Shown: positions 36,049 through 47,528, counted from the first letter of the stretch. The stretch is DNA of 64,000 nucleotides from Protaetiibacter mangrovi (GCF_024752305.1 NZ_JANTHX010000004.1:434001-498000); one strand, 5' to 3'. The notes: generated by a model from the letters alone, not told the origin. Translations and numbers: made by a program.

Positions 36049-36571
36049 TGGGGGAGCGGCGTCCGCTCTTCTTCGCCGGCCTCGACCCGACGTAGAGCCA
36101 GCCGAGCAGGCGCTCGTCCGGACCGAGCCCGTGGGCCCGGTGCACCGCTTCGGCGCGCGTGTAGTGGCCGGTGCGCCACATGACGCCCCAGCCGGCCTCG
36201 TCGAGCAGCAGGCTGAGCGCGTGGGCGACACCCGAGGCGACGGCCTCCTGCTCCCAGTCGGCGACCTTGCCGCTCGGCTTCGGCGACACGACCACGGCGA
36301 GCAGCAGCGGCGCCCGCAGCGGCTTGCGGGCGAGCTTCTCCGCATCCGACCCGCTCGCGCCGCTCGCCTCGGCGATGGCCCGACCCACACGGTCGCGCGC
36401 CTCGCCCCGGATGGCGACGATCCGCCACGGCCGCAGGGCCGCGTGGTCGGCGACCGTGCCCGCCACCTCGAGCAGCTTGCGCAGCTGCTTGTCGGTGGGG
36501 GCGTCGTCGCCGACGCTGGAGTGGGACCGCCGCCGCAGCATCGCCTCGGCGGCGGGACCCGTCTTCGCCAT
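36017..36571 (-). CDS. Nitroreductase-family protein
   Basis: A 184-aa flavoprotein of the nitroreductase fold. Near the N-terminus it has MLRRRSHSSVGDDAPTDKQL, the usual R-R-S-x-R-like phosphate-binding segment. ADHAALRPWRIVAIRGEARD contains the P-W-R FMN contact, and HALSLLLDEAGWGVMWRTG and DERLLGWLYVG complete the fold. Such enzymes reduce nitro compounds or quinones with NAD(P)H. The ATG at 36,571 is 2 nt after the msrB stop, so the two genes form an operon. Confidence 0.85.
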   Translation of the reverse strand: MAKTGPAAEAMLRRRSHSSVGDDAPTDKQLRKLLEVAGTVADHAALRPWRIVAIRGEARDRVGRAIAEASGASGSDAEKLARKPLRAPLLLAVVVSPKPSGKVADWEQEAVASGVAHALSLLLDEAGWGVMWRTGHYTRAEAVHRAHGLGPDERLLGWLYVGSRPAKKSGRRSPITAKKHLSSL

Positions 36572-36573
36572 GC

Positions 36574-36990
36574 TCAGTGCTCGGCGGTCTCGCCCTCGGC
36601 CTGGAAGCCGAGCGAGAGCGAGTTCATGCAGTAGCGCAGTCCCGTCGGCGTGCCGAAGCCGTCGTCGAAGACGTGGCCCAGGTGCCCGCCGCAGTTCGCG
36701 CAGCGCACCTCGGTGCGCACCATGCCGAGCGAGCGGTCCTCGATCAGCTCCACCGCATCCGGGTTCACCGAGTCGTAGAAGCTCGGCCACCCGCAGCCCG
36801 AGTCGAACTTGGTGCCGCTCTTGAAGAGCTCGGCACCGCACGCCGCACAGGTGTAGAGGCCCGCGCGGTGCTCGTCGAGCAGCTCACCGGTCCATGCGCG
36901 CTCGGTTCCGGCCTCCCGCAGCACGCGGTAGCGGTCGTCGCCGAGCTCCTCGCGCCACTGATCGTCCGTCTTGCTGACCTTGTAGCCCAT
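36574..36990 (-). CDS. msrB: Peptide-methionine (R)-S-oxide reductase MsrB
   Basis: A 138-aa zinc-type MsrB that repairs methionine-R-sulfoxide in proteins. The two zinc CxxC pairs are CAACG and CANCG. The substrate region is GCGWPSFYDSV and the catalytic Cys is in GLRYCMNSLSL near the C-terminus. There is no signal peptide, so it acts in the cytoplasm. AAAGGGAA lies before the ATG. It is the first gene of a two-gene operon with a nitroreductase. Confidence 0.96.
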   Translation of the reverse strand: MGYKVSKTDDQWREELGDDRYRVLREAGTERAWTGELLDEHRAGLYTCAACGAELFKSGTKFDSGCGWPSFYDSVNPDAVELIEDRSLGMVRTEVRCANCGGHLGHVFDDGFGTPTGLRYCMNSLSLGFQAEGETAEH

Positions 36991-37085
36991 CGCGTTCCCT
37001 TTCCTCGCACATCCTAGGTACCCGCACCGGGCACCCGCTCGATACAACGTCGCGGGACGACGCGGAGTTCCCGGATGATGGCTGC

Positions 37086-38078
37086 ATGGCAGAGGGCACC
37101 GCCGACTGGTACCGGCGCGCGGCGGGCGAGCTCGCGGCCACCTCCCCGAGGCAGGTGGAGTGGTGCCTCGGGGTCGCCGACGACCGGCGCATGCTCGAGC
37201 TGCTCGACGCCCTGCCCCGGCCCGCCCGGCAGCCGTCTCTGCTGTTCGCGGTCGCCGCGTGGCTCGGGGCCCCGGATGCGCCGTACCCGGCGTGGTCGGC
37301 GTGGCTGCTCGGGCGCGCCGACGCGCTCGCCGCCGAGCTTCCCGTGCGCCGGGTGCAGACGAACGAGCCGGGCCGCTGCGTGCCGCTCCTCGCGGGACTC
37401 GACCGCATCGCCGGCCCGATCGCGCTGCTGGAGCTCGGCGCCTCCGCGGGGCTCTGCCTCGTCCCCGAGCGCTACGGGTACCTGCTGCGCACCTCCGACG
37501 GGCCCGTGGCCCTCGGCGCCGGACAGCCGGTGCTGGAGGCCGATCTCGACGGTGGCGCCCTGGCGCCGCGGGCGCTGCCCGACATCCGGTGGCGCCGCGG
37601 CGTCGACCTGGATCCGGTGGACGCGACCCGCGACGACGGGCGGCGCTGGCTCGCGGCATCGCTGCCGCCCGACCGGCCGGAACGCCTCGCCCGGCTGCGC
37701 GCGGCGCTCGCGGCGGTCGCCCCGGACCCGCCGCTCGTCGTCGCCGGCGACGCCCTCGAGGCGATGCCGGGCGCCGCGGCGGACGCTCCGGGCGGGACGA
37801 CCCTCGTCGTGGCCTGTCTCGGGACGGCGGTCTACCTGCCCCCCGCGGACCGGGCCCGGCTGCTCTCCGAGATCGCGGGTATCGGCGCCCGCGCCCTCAC
37901 CTTCGAGGCGCGCACGGCGATCCCGGAGGTCGCCGAGCGCTGGCGGGAGCTGGCCGCGGAGGGACGCGCGGACGCCGGCGCGGCCTTCGTGCTCGCCCTC
38001 GACGGCGAGCCGCTCGCCTCCGGTTCGCCGCACGGCGACCGCCTCGTCGGGGTGCGCCCCGCGGGTCGCGACGGCTGA
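37086..38078 (+). CDS. DUF2332 family protein
   Basis: A 330-aa soluble protein of the DUF2332 family. Typical features are an N-terminal helical region (LLFAVAAWLGAPDAPYPAW), RRVQTNEPGRCVPLLAGLDRI, then LLELGASAGLCL, which resembles a SAM-binding glycine loop, then RRGVDLDPVDATRDDGRRWL and VVACLGTAVYLPPADRARL. A methyltransferase-like fold is plausible but no activity is established. It stands alone between divergent msrB and the DUF3263 gene. Confidence 0.75.
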   Translation: MAEGTADWYRRAAGELAATSPRQVEWCLGVADDRRMLELLDALPRPARQPSLLFAVAAWLGAPDAPYPAWSAWLLGRADALAAELPVRRVQTNEPGRCVPLLAGLDRIAGPIALLELGASAGLCLVPERYGYLLRTSDGPVALGAGQPVLEADLDGGALAPRALPDIRWRRGVDLDPVDATRDDGRRWLAASLPPDRPERLARLRAALAAVAPDPPLVVAGDALEAMPGAAADAPGGTTLVVACLGTAVYLPPADRARLLSEIAGIGARALTFEARTAIPEVAERWRELAAEGRADAGAAFVLALDGEPLASGSPHGDRLVGVRPAGRDG

Positions 38079-38133
38079 CGCGCGCCGCGCTCCTAGGCTG
38101 ACGGCGACGATCCGTCGGTCGAGGAGGTGAACC

Positions 38134-38448
38134 GTGCCCGCAGATGCCGGTGCCGCACGCCTGCCGACCGAGGCGACCCAGCTCGGGCTCGACCCCCTGT
38201 CGCTGCGCGTGCTCGCGTTCGAGGACGCCTGGAGCGGCCGCGCCGGTGCCAAGGCCTCGGCGATCCGTGCGGAGTTCGACGTGGCGCCCGCACGTTACTA
38301 TCAGCTTCTGTCGGCGATACTCGATTCGCCGGCAGCGCTGCGCCACGATCCCCTCCTGGTGCGTCGACTGCAGCGCATGCGGGAGGCCCGGGCGGCTGCC
38401 CGCGCGTCCCGAACTTTCCGCATCGACACTCAGGACCCGATCGACTAG
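38134..38448 (+). CDS. DUF3263 family small protein
   Basis: A 104-aa protein of the actinobacterial DUF3263 family. The core LSLRVLAFEDAWSGRAGAKA, followed by IRAEFDVAPARYYQLLSAIL, looks like a helix-turn-helix, suggesting DNA binding. A GTG start is preceded by GAGGAGGTG. The stop directly abuts the ATG of the LytR_C gene, an arrangement that recurs in actinobacteria. Confidence 0.75.
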   Translation: MPADAGAARLPTEATQLGLDPLSLRVLAFEDAWSGRAGAKASAIRAEFDVAPARYYQLLSAILDSPAALRHDPLLVRRLQRMREARAAARASRTFRIDTQDPID

Positions 38449-39021
38449 ATGGCCAGCTTCCCCCGCGACCGCTTCGACGACATCCCGTCCGACGTCGACC
38501 GCGTCGGCGCGCACCGATCGCCCCGCAAGCGCGGGCGCGGGTGGATCGCCTTCGCGTGGTCGGTCGTGGCGACCGCGGTGCTGGTCGTCGTGGGGTTGTT
38601 CGCGCTCTCGTTCTTCGACTCGCGCTTCCAGCTGCCGTTCGCGCAGGAGAGCGCCACCCCGTCCGAGACGCCGACGGTGATCGAGACCGCCGAGCCGGTC
38701 ACCGACCCCTCGACGCTCGACCCCGCCTACCTCGCGGCCCTCACCCTGTCGGTGCTCAACGGCACGCCGACCCAGGGGCTCTCGAACACCGCCGGCGACC
38801 AGATCGCGGCGGCCGGATGGCCGAACCCGAGTCGGGCGGCGGCGTCGAACACGAGCGAGCCGCTGACGATCGTCTACTACTCGAACCCCGACGACGAGGG
38901 TGTCGCCCGCGGGATCGCCCAGCTCGTGGGGGCGACCGACGTGCAGCTGTCGGACGCCTTCCCGACGGCCGCCATCACGGTGGTCCTGGGCGCGGACTAC
39001 GTGCCGCCCGCCGCCGGCTGA
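38449..39021 (+). CDS. LytR C-terminal-domain membrane protein
   Basis: A 190-aa protein. It has a short Arg-rich cytoplasmic N-terminus, one transmembrane helix at about residues 33-55 (IAFAWSVVATAVLVVVGLFA), a Thr/Pro/Glu-rich linker and an extracytoplasmic LytR_C domain. The domain starts LTLSVLNGTPTQGLSNTAGD and includes PLTIVYYSNPDDEGVARGIA. The domain is found fused to LCP enzymes that attach polymers to peptidoglycan; here it is free-standing. It directly follows the DUF3263 stop. Confidence 0.82.
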   Translation: MASFPRDRFDDIPSDVDRVGAHRSPRKRGRGWIAFAWSVVATAVLVVVGLFALSFFDSRFQLPFAQESATPSETPTVIETAEPVTDPSTLDPAYLAALTLSVLNGTPTQGLSNTAGDQIAAAGWPNPSRAAASNTSEPLTIVYYSNPDDEGVARGIAQLVGATDVQLSDAFPTAAITVVLGADYVPPAAG

Positions 39022-39031
39022 GAGGCGCGAT

Positions 39032-39051
39032 CGGGCCCGGAACGGGGCCCG
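39032..39051 (+). terminator. Hairpin after the LytR_C gene
   Basis: CGGGCCC at 39,032-39,038 pairs with GGGCCCG at 39,045-39,051, and GTGTTACG follows. It lies 10 nt past the stop. The signal is modest because the stem is short and the T-run incomplete. Confidence 0.4.
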
Positions 39052-39208
39052 GTGTTACGCCGATGTTTAATCTGCGTTGAATCTTCCGCACGGCGGGCCT
39101 TTTGGGGCTCCCGGCGCGATCCGGCTCCCGATCCGCTCGCTAGCATCGCCCCAAGTGCAGCCGCGAGGCGGCTCGCACAGCGACAGGAACACAGCAGGGA
39201 GCACGACG

Positions 39209-39409
39209 ATGGCCAACGGAACCGTGAAGTGGTTCAACGCGGAGAAGGGCTTCGGTTTCATCACCGCGGACGGCGGGCAGGACGTCTTCGTCCACTACTC
39301 GGCGATCGACATGTCCGGCTACAAGGTGCTCGAGGAGGGCCAGGCCGTGACCTTCGAGATCGGCGCCGGCCCCAAGGGCCCGCAGGCCGAGTCGGTCCGC
39401 CCCTCCTGA
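39209..39409 (+). CDS. cspA: Cold-shock protein (CspA family)
   Basis: A 66-aa OB-fold RNA chaperone. RNP1 is KGFGFITA and RNP2 VFVHYSA, after the canonical start [21 protein letters not shown] -10 box lies at 39,141-39,146, which gives a leader of roughly 55-60 nt containing a GC hairpin (GCCGCGAGGCGGC), as is common for cold-shock mRNAs. GCAGGGAG is the ribosome site. The remaining upstream bases (39,052-39,140) show nothing else. Confidence 0.96.
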   Translation: MANGTVKWFNAEKGFGFITADGGQDVFVHYSAIDMSGYKVLEEGQAVTFEIGAGPKGPQAESVRPS

Positions 39410-39472
39410 GCGACCTCCGGACGCGCCGCGGATGGCGGTCGCGGGCTCCGGACCGCGCCCTAGCATGAGCGC

Positions 39473-42275
<2,803 letters not shown>

Positions 42276-42307
42276 ACTGAGACCCTGAGGTCTCACGACA
42301 AACGATC

Positions 42308-42338
42308 AGCGGGCGGCTCCCACAAGGGGCCGCCCGCT
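42308..42338 (+). terminator. Terminator hairpin after groEL
   Basis: AGCGGGCGGC at 42,308-42,317 pairs with GCCGCCCGCT at 42,329-42,338, with additional inner pairs and a short loop around ACAA. It is 33 nt past the groEL stop and is followed by TCGTGTGT. Confidence 0.8.
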
Positions 42339-42354
42339 TCGTGTGTCCTCTGGG

Positions 42355-42393
42355 CTGGTTTCGACACGCCCGCTGCGCGGGCTACTCAACCAG
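42355..42393. repeat. Palindromic intergenic repeat, TTTCGACACG...CTACTC family (copy 1)
   Basis: The element starts CTGGTTTCGACACG and ends CTACTCAACCAG. Outer arms CTGGTT/AACCAG and inner arms GCCCGC/GCGGGC are both perfect. The same family occurs twice more at 51,454-51,490 and 51,508-51,544. It lies between the groEL terminator and the end of the WXG100 gene. Confidence 0.8.
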
Positions 42394-42404
42394 CGGGACC
42401 TCCG

Positions 42405-42695
42405 TCAGCGCGCGAACAGCCTCGTGTTGTGCTGCTCGATCTCCGCGTACTGCTGACCGGCCTGGGCGAGGGCCGAGCCGATGGCGGTGAGCGAGTCCTC
42501 GACGTGCCGCTGGGTGACCCGCCACTCGTCGACGACGCCGCGGAACGCGGCGGCTGCGCTGCCCGTCCACGTCGCCTGCAGCTGCTCGAGCTGCGCGTGG
42601 AGGGCGCCCACCTCGCCCTGGATGCGTCCGACGGTCTGCCGGGCGGCCGCCGCGTGCGCGAGGACGGCTTCGCTGTCTACCTGGAATGTGCTCAT
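42405..42695 (-). CDS. WXG100-family protein (EsxA-like)
   Basis: A 96-aa helical hairpin protein with the WXG motif in QLQATWTGSAAAAFRGVVDEW at the turn, the right length and no signal peptide. WXG100 proteins are exported by type VII (ESX) systems, but no EccC, EccD or partner WXG gene is adjacent. Its secretion machinery, if any, lies elsewhere. The ATG at 42,693-42,695 is chosen for the canonical MSTFQVDSEAVLAHA start. The next gene upstream on the same strand is a histidine kinase 10 nt away. Confidence 0.85.
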   Translation of the reverse strand: MSTFQVDSEAVLAHAAAARQTVGRIQGEVGALHAQLEQLQATWTGSAAAAFRGVVDEWRVTQRHVEDSLTAIGSALAQAGQQYAEIEQHNTRLFAR

Positions 42696-42705
42696 GCCGC
42701 ACACG

Positions 42706-44406
42706 CTAGGAGCGGGGCGCCGCCTTCTCGGCGGGTCCGGGTGCCTCCGGGGAGGCCTCCGCGTCGTCCGCCGTGTGCAGGAGCGGGATGCTGACCCGGA
42801 AGGTCGCACCCCCGCCGGGGGTCTCGAGCACCTCGACGTGCCCGTCGTGCGCGCGCACGATGCCCGCGACGATCGCGAGACCGAGCCCGGAGCCGCCCGT
42901 CTCGCGGGTGCGCGAGGTGTCGGCCCGCCAGAACCGCTGGAAGATCTTCTCCCGCAGCTGCGGGGGGATCCCCTCGCCGTGGTCGACGATCGACACGACC
43001 CCGAAGCCGCCCGCGCGGTCGACGCCGACCTCGAGCTCGATGGGGCTGTCGTCGGGCGTGAAGCGCATGGCGTTGCCCATGAGGTTCGTGATCACCTGGC
43101 GCAGCTTGTTCTCGTCACCGCAGACGATCGGCCCGACGCTCGGCATCGTGGAGCTCGTCTCGGTGGCGCCCGCGGTGGTCTCGGCCGTCGCCGGGCGCCG
43201 CCGCCGCAGGCGGGCGAGAGCCGACCCGGCGAACGAGATCGGACCCGTCGCGGTCGTCGCGGGCGGTGTCGTCGCGGTCGAGCCGGGCTCGGGCGTCGGG
43301 TCGGCGGCCGCGAGGTCCACCGCCTGCCGCGGGTCGATCGACTCGGGCACCACGACGGTGATCCGCCGCAGCGGCGCCGAGGCGGATGCGTCGAGGGCGG
43401 CGTCCTGGGCGATCGGCAGCAGGTCGACGGGGGCCTGGGGCACCTCCCGCGGCTCGTCGAGGCGGGCGAGCTCGAGCAGGTCCTCGACGAGTCCGCCCAT
43501 CCGGATCGCCTCGCGCTCGATGCGGTCCATCGCCTGCGCGACGTCGTCGGGGTTCTGCAGCGCCCCCATCCGGTACAGCTCGGCGTAGCCGCGCAGCGAC
43601 ACGAGCGGGGTGCGCAGCTCGTGGCTCGCGTCGCCGACGAAGCGGCGCATCTGCTCGACGGCGCGCTGCCGGTCGGCGAGGGCGAGGTCGATGCGGGCGA
43701 GCATCGCGTTGAGCGAGCGGTTGAGGCGACCCACCTCGGTGTTCGGGGTGGCGCCGCCGAGGCGCTGGCTGTAGTCGCCCGCGGCGAAGCGGGCGGCCGT
43801 GCGCTCGACGTCACGCAGGGGGGTGAAGGTGCTCGTGACGAGCAGCTGGGTCACGGCCGCGCCGAGCAGCACCACGGCGATCGCGAACAGGAAGAAGATG
43901 AGGCTGTAGCGGGTGATGGTCGCGTCGATGTCGGTGAGGTCGATCCCCGACACGAGGGTGAAGAAGCTCCCGTCGTCGCCGACGTAGAAGGTGGTGGTGA
44001 CCCGCCACTGCCCGGTGCCCGTGGCGTCGCTGACGGTCGTGAGCTGCCCGTCGTGCTGGTAGCTCCACGAGGAGGTCATGAGCGACAGATCCGGCTGCAG
44101 GTACTCCTCGGGCACGTTGTCGCAGATGGTGTCGCCCTTGGCGTCGACCAGTGCCACGAGATACCCGGGCGCGTAGCGCACGTTGCACGCGGCGACCTGC
44201 GTCGCATCCATGTTCTGCACCTGCTGCGACCACGCGCGCACGGTGGTGTCGCGCTGGTCGAAGAGGTAGGTGCGCAGCACGGTCATGGTGCCCATGCCCG
44301 CCACCGCGAGACCGAAGGTCAGCAGCAGCACCGTGACGCCCGTGATCTTGGTGCGCAGCGAGATGCCGTTCCACCAGCGGTCGAACGAGGCGTGCAGCTT
44401 CGGCAT
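42706..44406 (-). CDS. Sensor histidine kinase
   Basis: A 566-aa membrane kinase. TM1 is at ~21-44 and TM2 at ~165-190, flanking an extracytoplasmic sensor of about 120 residues with three Cys (AACNVRY, TICDNV). HAMP follows, then the phospho-acceptor motif FVGDASHELRTPLVSLRGY, N box VITNLMGNAMRFTP, G1 VDHGEGIPPQ and G2 GGSGLGLAIVAGIV. An unusual ~80-residue insert rich in Pro, Thr and Ala separates the dimerisation helices from the ATPase lobe. It pairs with the response regulator 40 nt upstream; the architecture resembles mycobacterial TrcS/TcrY. Confidence 0.9.
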   Translation of the reverse strand: MPKLHASFDRWWNGISLRTKITGVTVLLLTFGLAVAGMGTMTVLRTYLFDQRDTTVRAWSQQVQNMDATQVAACNVRYAPGYLVALVDAKGDTICDNVPEEYLQPDLSLMTSSWSYQHDGQLTTVSDATGTGQWRVTTTFYVGDDGSFFTLVSGIDLTDIDATITRYSLIFFLFAIAVVLLGAAVTQLLVTSTFTPLRDVERTAARFAAGDYSQRLGGATPNTEVGRLNRSLNAMLARIDLALADRQRAVEQMRRFVGDASHELRTPLVSLRGYAELYRMGALQNPDDVAQAMDRIEREAIRMGGLVEDLLELARLDEPREVPQAPVDLLPIAQDAALDASASAPLRRITVVVPESIDPRQAVDLAAADPTPEPGSTATTPPATTATGPISFAGSALARLRRRRPATAETTAGATETSSTMPSVGPIVCGDENKLRQVITNLMGNAMRFTPDDSPIELEVGVDRAGGFGVVSIVDHGEGIPPQLREKIFQRFWRADTSRTRETGGSGLGLAIVAGIVRAHDGHVEVLETPGGGATFRVSIPLLHTADDAEASPEAPGPAEKAAPRS

Positions 44407-44446
44407 CAGGCGCCTCGCATCCGTGCGTCCGCGATGGGACGGCGGC

Positions 44447-45139
44447 TCACGCCTTGGCGGTCTTGAGCATGTAGCCGAAACCGCGCTTCGTCTGGATCAT
44501 CGGCTCGACCGAGTGCTGGTCGATCTTGCGGCGCAGGTACGAGATGTAGCTCTCGACGATGCCGGCGTCGCCGTTGAAGTCGTACTCCCACACGTGGTCG
44601 AGGATCTGCGCCTTCGACAGCACCCGGTTCGGGTTGAGCATGAGGTAGCGCAGCAGCTTGAACTCGGTGGGGGAGAGCTCGACCGAGATGTCGCCCACGG
44701 TGACCTCGTGGGTGTCCTGGTCCATGGTGAGCTCGCCGGCGCGGATGATCGCGTCCTCCTCGTCCTGCATGGTGCGGCGGAGGATCGCCTTGATGCGCGC
44801 GACGATCTCGTCGAGCGAGAACGGCTTCGTGACGTAGTCGTCGCCGCCGACCGTGAGGCCGGTGATCTTGTCCTCCGTGTCGTCCTTGGCGGTGAGGAAC
44901 AGGATGGGCGCGGTGTAGCCCGACGCGCGCAGTCGCTTGGTGACGCCGAAGCCGTTCATGTCGGGCAGCATCACGTCGAGGATGATCAGATCGGGCTCCT
45001 CGTCGAGGACCGCGGAGATGGCCTGGGCGCCGTTGCCCACCGCGCGCACGGCGAAACCGGCGAAGCGGAGGCTGGTGGTGAGGAGGTCGCGGATGTTGGG
45101 CTCGTCGTCGACGATGAGGATCTTGGGTCCGTCGCTCAT
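44447..45139 (-). CDS. OmpR-family response regulator
   Basis: A 230-aa regulator. The receiver starts KILIVDDEPNIRDLLTTSL, with the phospho-Asp in LIILDVMLPDMNGFG and the conserved Thr and Lys in FLTAKDD and YVTKPFSLDE. The wHTH has LSPTEFKLLRYLMLNPNRV and AGIVESYISYLRRKID. It resembles TrcR/TcrX. An ATG at 45,139 is preferred over one at 45,148 because GATAAT at 45,147-45,152 (minus strand) would give transcription starting at the former. It is cotranscribed with the kinase gene. Confidence 0.9.
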   Translation of the reverse strand: MSDGPKILIVDDEPNIRDLLTTSLRFAGFAVRAVGNGAQAISAVLDEEPDLIILDVMLPDMNGFGVTKRLRASGYTAPILFLTAKDDTEDKITGLTVGGDDYVTKPFSLDEIVARIKAILRRTMQDEEDAIIRAGELTMDQDTHEVTVGDISVELSPTEFKLLRYLMLNPNRVLSKAQILDHVWEYDFNGDAGIVESYISYLRRKIDQHSVEPMIQTKRGFGYMLKTAKA

Positions 45140-45209
45140 GGCATCCATTATCCTGCATGTTCGCTGAATGTCACCTGGAACATTTATCCGCCCCCGTGGG
45201 CTCCGATCG

Positions 45210-47528
45210 TCAGCACTGCGGCTTGCCGTCCTTCAGGCGGCAGAAGTCGAGCGTATAGCTGTAGGTCGTCGAGGACAGGCGGCCGGGGGAGGTGTCCGCG
45301 CAGCTGTAGGAGCCCTCCACCTGGAAGTGCGTCACGTCCGGATCCGCGATGTCCTTCATCGACGGCATGTCCCCGCCCTCGAACGTCGGGGCGCTGGAGC
45401 AGGTGTCGAACCAGGCCGCCACGACCGGCTCGAAGGGGTAGAGCGGGTCGCCGCAGTTCCGCCACAGCGGCTCCGACGACGGGTACTGGTCCCCCGCCGC
45501 ATAGAGGGTGTGCGGCTTCGGGATCGTCACCTGAAGCGTCGCGTCGTAGTCGCGCGCGCCGCAATCCGGGGCGGGCGTGCCGCCGTCGCTGTAGCCGCCG
45601 CCCCCGCCGCCGGCGCAGCCGCCGCCCACGGTGTAGGGATCGGGCATCTGGCCGGTCCCGGGTGACGCGGTCGACTTCGCGACCGTGTAGTGGGCGGGCA
45701 TCGGGAACATCGAGACCCCGCTCTCGTCGACCTCGCGCCCGACGAATTCGGTGCCCTGCGGCACGAAGACGAACGCCTGGTCGCTGCGGTTGTCGAGGGT
45801 GTCGTCGATGAGCTTCGCGGACACCGTGACCGGGTCGGTCGTGAAGGTGCCCTTCTCCTCGGTGGAGTCGTTGCTCGACGGGATGCTCCCGCACGCGTAG
45901 ATCTTGTTGTGGGCGACCCGACCGCTGATGGTGCCGATCGCCGTCACCTGGAAGTCGGCGTCGAGCTTCCAGTCGCGCACGGCGAGCTGCGAGGGGAAGC
46001 CGAGGGTGTAGAAGCGCGCGAGCATGTCCGGCACGAGAGCCAGACCGCCCGTGGTCGAGGCGTCGAGCACATCCCAGGGAAGCGACCGCGCATCAGCGAA
46101 GAGGTCGTTGCTCTTGAGGTCGACGCTCGCGTGGACCCCCTCGGTCAGGTCGTTCGGCGTCACCCCGTCGGGGAGCGTCGACGCCTGCGGAGCCCCGGAC
46201 AGCGCGAACGCGACCTTGCCGTCGTCGTCGGTCCTGCCCTCGGTGACGGCCGAATCCGACGACCCGGTGCCGTCTCCCACCCGCAGGACGCTCGGGTCGT
46301 CGGTGATCAGGTGCACGTCGAGCCCCGACGGGGGGTCGGTGTCCACCCCCGGGAAGTCCATCCCCACCCACCCGCTGAAGAGCAGGTTGATGCACTCGCG
46401 CATCTTCGCCCAGGTGCCGGGGTGGTAGCTCAGACCGATGTCGAGGGTGCGCACCTGGCCGGGGGTCGTGTCCTTCGTGCGGACCAGCGGAGAGTCCTCC
46501 AGCGTGAACGAGGCGCGCATCGACGCCGCCTTGGCGAGGAGGGTGACCAGGGCGAGGATCGGTCGCACCCAGGTGAGGATGAGCCCCGCCTTGCTCGCGA
46601 CGCCCGTGCCGGTCCAGAGACCCCCGCCCTCGGAGTGCTCGGCGGCCTGCTCGGCCACGTACTCGAGGGTCTTGTCGAGCACGAAGGTCGACTCCGCCTT
46701 CTGGCCCGCGTCGAGCACCGCCTTGCTCCACGGGTTCTCGCTGACCTCGCACGGGCGGTGCGAACCCGCCTTCTCCTCCCCCGAGCGGAAGAGCGCGGGG
46801 CGGGCGCTCCCGCCGCCGTCCGACAGCGCGAGCTCGGTCGCGTAGTCCTCGCCGTCCGCGGCAGCCGCCACCGTGCCCTCCGACGCGAGCCGGCGCAGCA
46901 GCAGTTCGACCTGCGCCCAGTTCAGCGTCGCCTCCTCCGCCGTCAGGAGGACGCCGTCGCGCGAGAAGTCGGGACCGACCGACCAGAACACCTGATCCCA
47001 GTCCCGGCTCGTGGGGGTGCGCAGCTCGTCGTAGAGCAGCGAGGTCAGCTGCTCGGCGCTGCCTCCGGATGCGGCGGGGCTGAGCATGTCGGCGATCTCG
47101 GGCAGCGGCACCTCGCCGGGGGCCGCGGCGAGCGCCGCGGCGAGGCGGAGCTCGCCGTCGCTCATCAGCATGCCGAGACCCTGGTCGCCGTTGGCGGTGA
47201 GGGCGGAGCCGTCGTCGGCTTCGATCGGGATGCCGGCGCGCAGGAAGAGCGCCTCCCACGCGGCGACCCCCTTCTCGCCCCCGGCGTGCGCATCCGGGGC
47301 GAGCGCCTGGATGGCGTCGTAGGCGGTCTGCATCGCCGTCGCGTCGTCCGACCCGTCGACCGCCGGGGGCAGCTCGGCCGGGGCGGGGAGGTCGCCCATG
47401 TAGAGGTCGGTGTCGCCGCCCCCGCCTCCGGAGTCGCCGCCGGACGGAGGAACGCATCCGCTGAGAAGCAGCGACGACAGCACGACGAGGGCGACCGCGC
47501 TCGCGGCTCCCGATCGGCGACGGGTCAC
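45210..47528 (-). CDS. Large secreted lipoprotein, function unknown (772 aa)
   Basis: A 772-aa lipoprotein. The signal peptide ends LLLSGC near residue 25, followed by a Gly/Ser/Asp-rich tether. The first ~300 residues are mainly helical (EVPLPEIADMLSPAASGGS, LLYDELRTPTSRDWDQVFW). The rest appears beta-rich with bacterial Ig-like sequence (TEGRTDDDGKVAFALSGAP) and a Gly-rich loop near residue 645. Cys residues cluster in the C-terminal part (VGGGCAGG, APDCGARD, WRNCGD, FDTCSS, YSCADTS) and the protein ends in PQC, suggesting disulphides. No family was recognised. It lies downstream of a two-component pair on the same strand. Confidence 0.75.
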   Translation of the reverse strand: MTRRRSGAASAVALVVLSSLLLSGCVPPSGGDSGGGGGDTDLYMGDLPAPAELPPAVDGSDDATAMQTAYDAIQALAPDAHAGGEKGVAAWEALFLRAGIPIEADDGSALTANGDQGLGMLMSDGELRLAAALAAAPGEVPLPEIADMLSPAASGGSAEQLTSLLYDELRTPTSRDWDQVFWSVGPDFSRDGVLLTAEEATLNWAQVELLLRRLASEGTVAAAADGEDYATELALSDGGGSARPALFRSGEEKAGSHRPCEVSENPWSKAVLDAGQKAESTFVLDKTLEYVAEQAAEHSEGGGLWTGTGVASKAGLILTWVRPILALVTLLAKAASMRASFTLEDSPLVRTKDTTPGQVRTLDIGLSYHPGTWAKMRECINLLFSGWVGMDFPGVDTDPPSGLDVHLITDDPSVLRVGDGTGSSDSAVTEGRTDDDGKVAFALSGAPQASTLPDGVTPNDLTEGVHASVDLKSNDLFADARSLPWDVLDASTTGGLALVPDMLARFYTLGFPSQLAVRDWKLDADFQVTAIGTISGRVAHNKIYACGSIPSSNDSTEEKGTFTTDPVTVSAKLIDDTLDNRSDQAFVFVPQGTEFVGREVDESGVSMFPMPAHYTVAKSTASPGTGQMPDPYTVGGGCAGGGGGGYSDGGTPAPDCGARDYDATLQVTIPKPHTLYAAGDQYPSSEPLWRNCGDPLYPFEPVVAAWFDTCSSAPTFEGGDMPSMKDIADPDVTHFQVEGSYSCADTSPGRLSSTTYSYTLDFCRLKDGKPQC

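Noticed and set aside
42706-45139. Naming the two-component pair MtrA/MtrB.
   Set aside because: No lpqB follows, and the kinase is closer to the TrcS/TcrY type, so no symbol is given.
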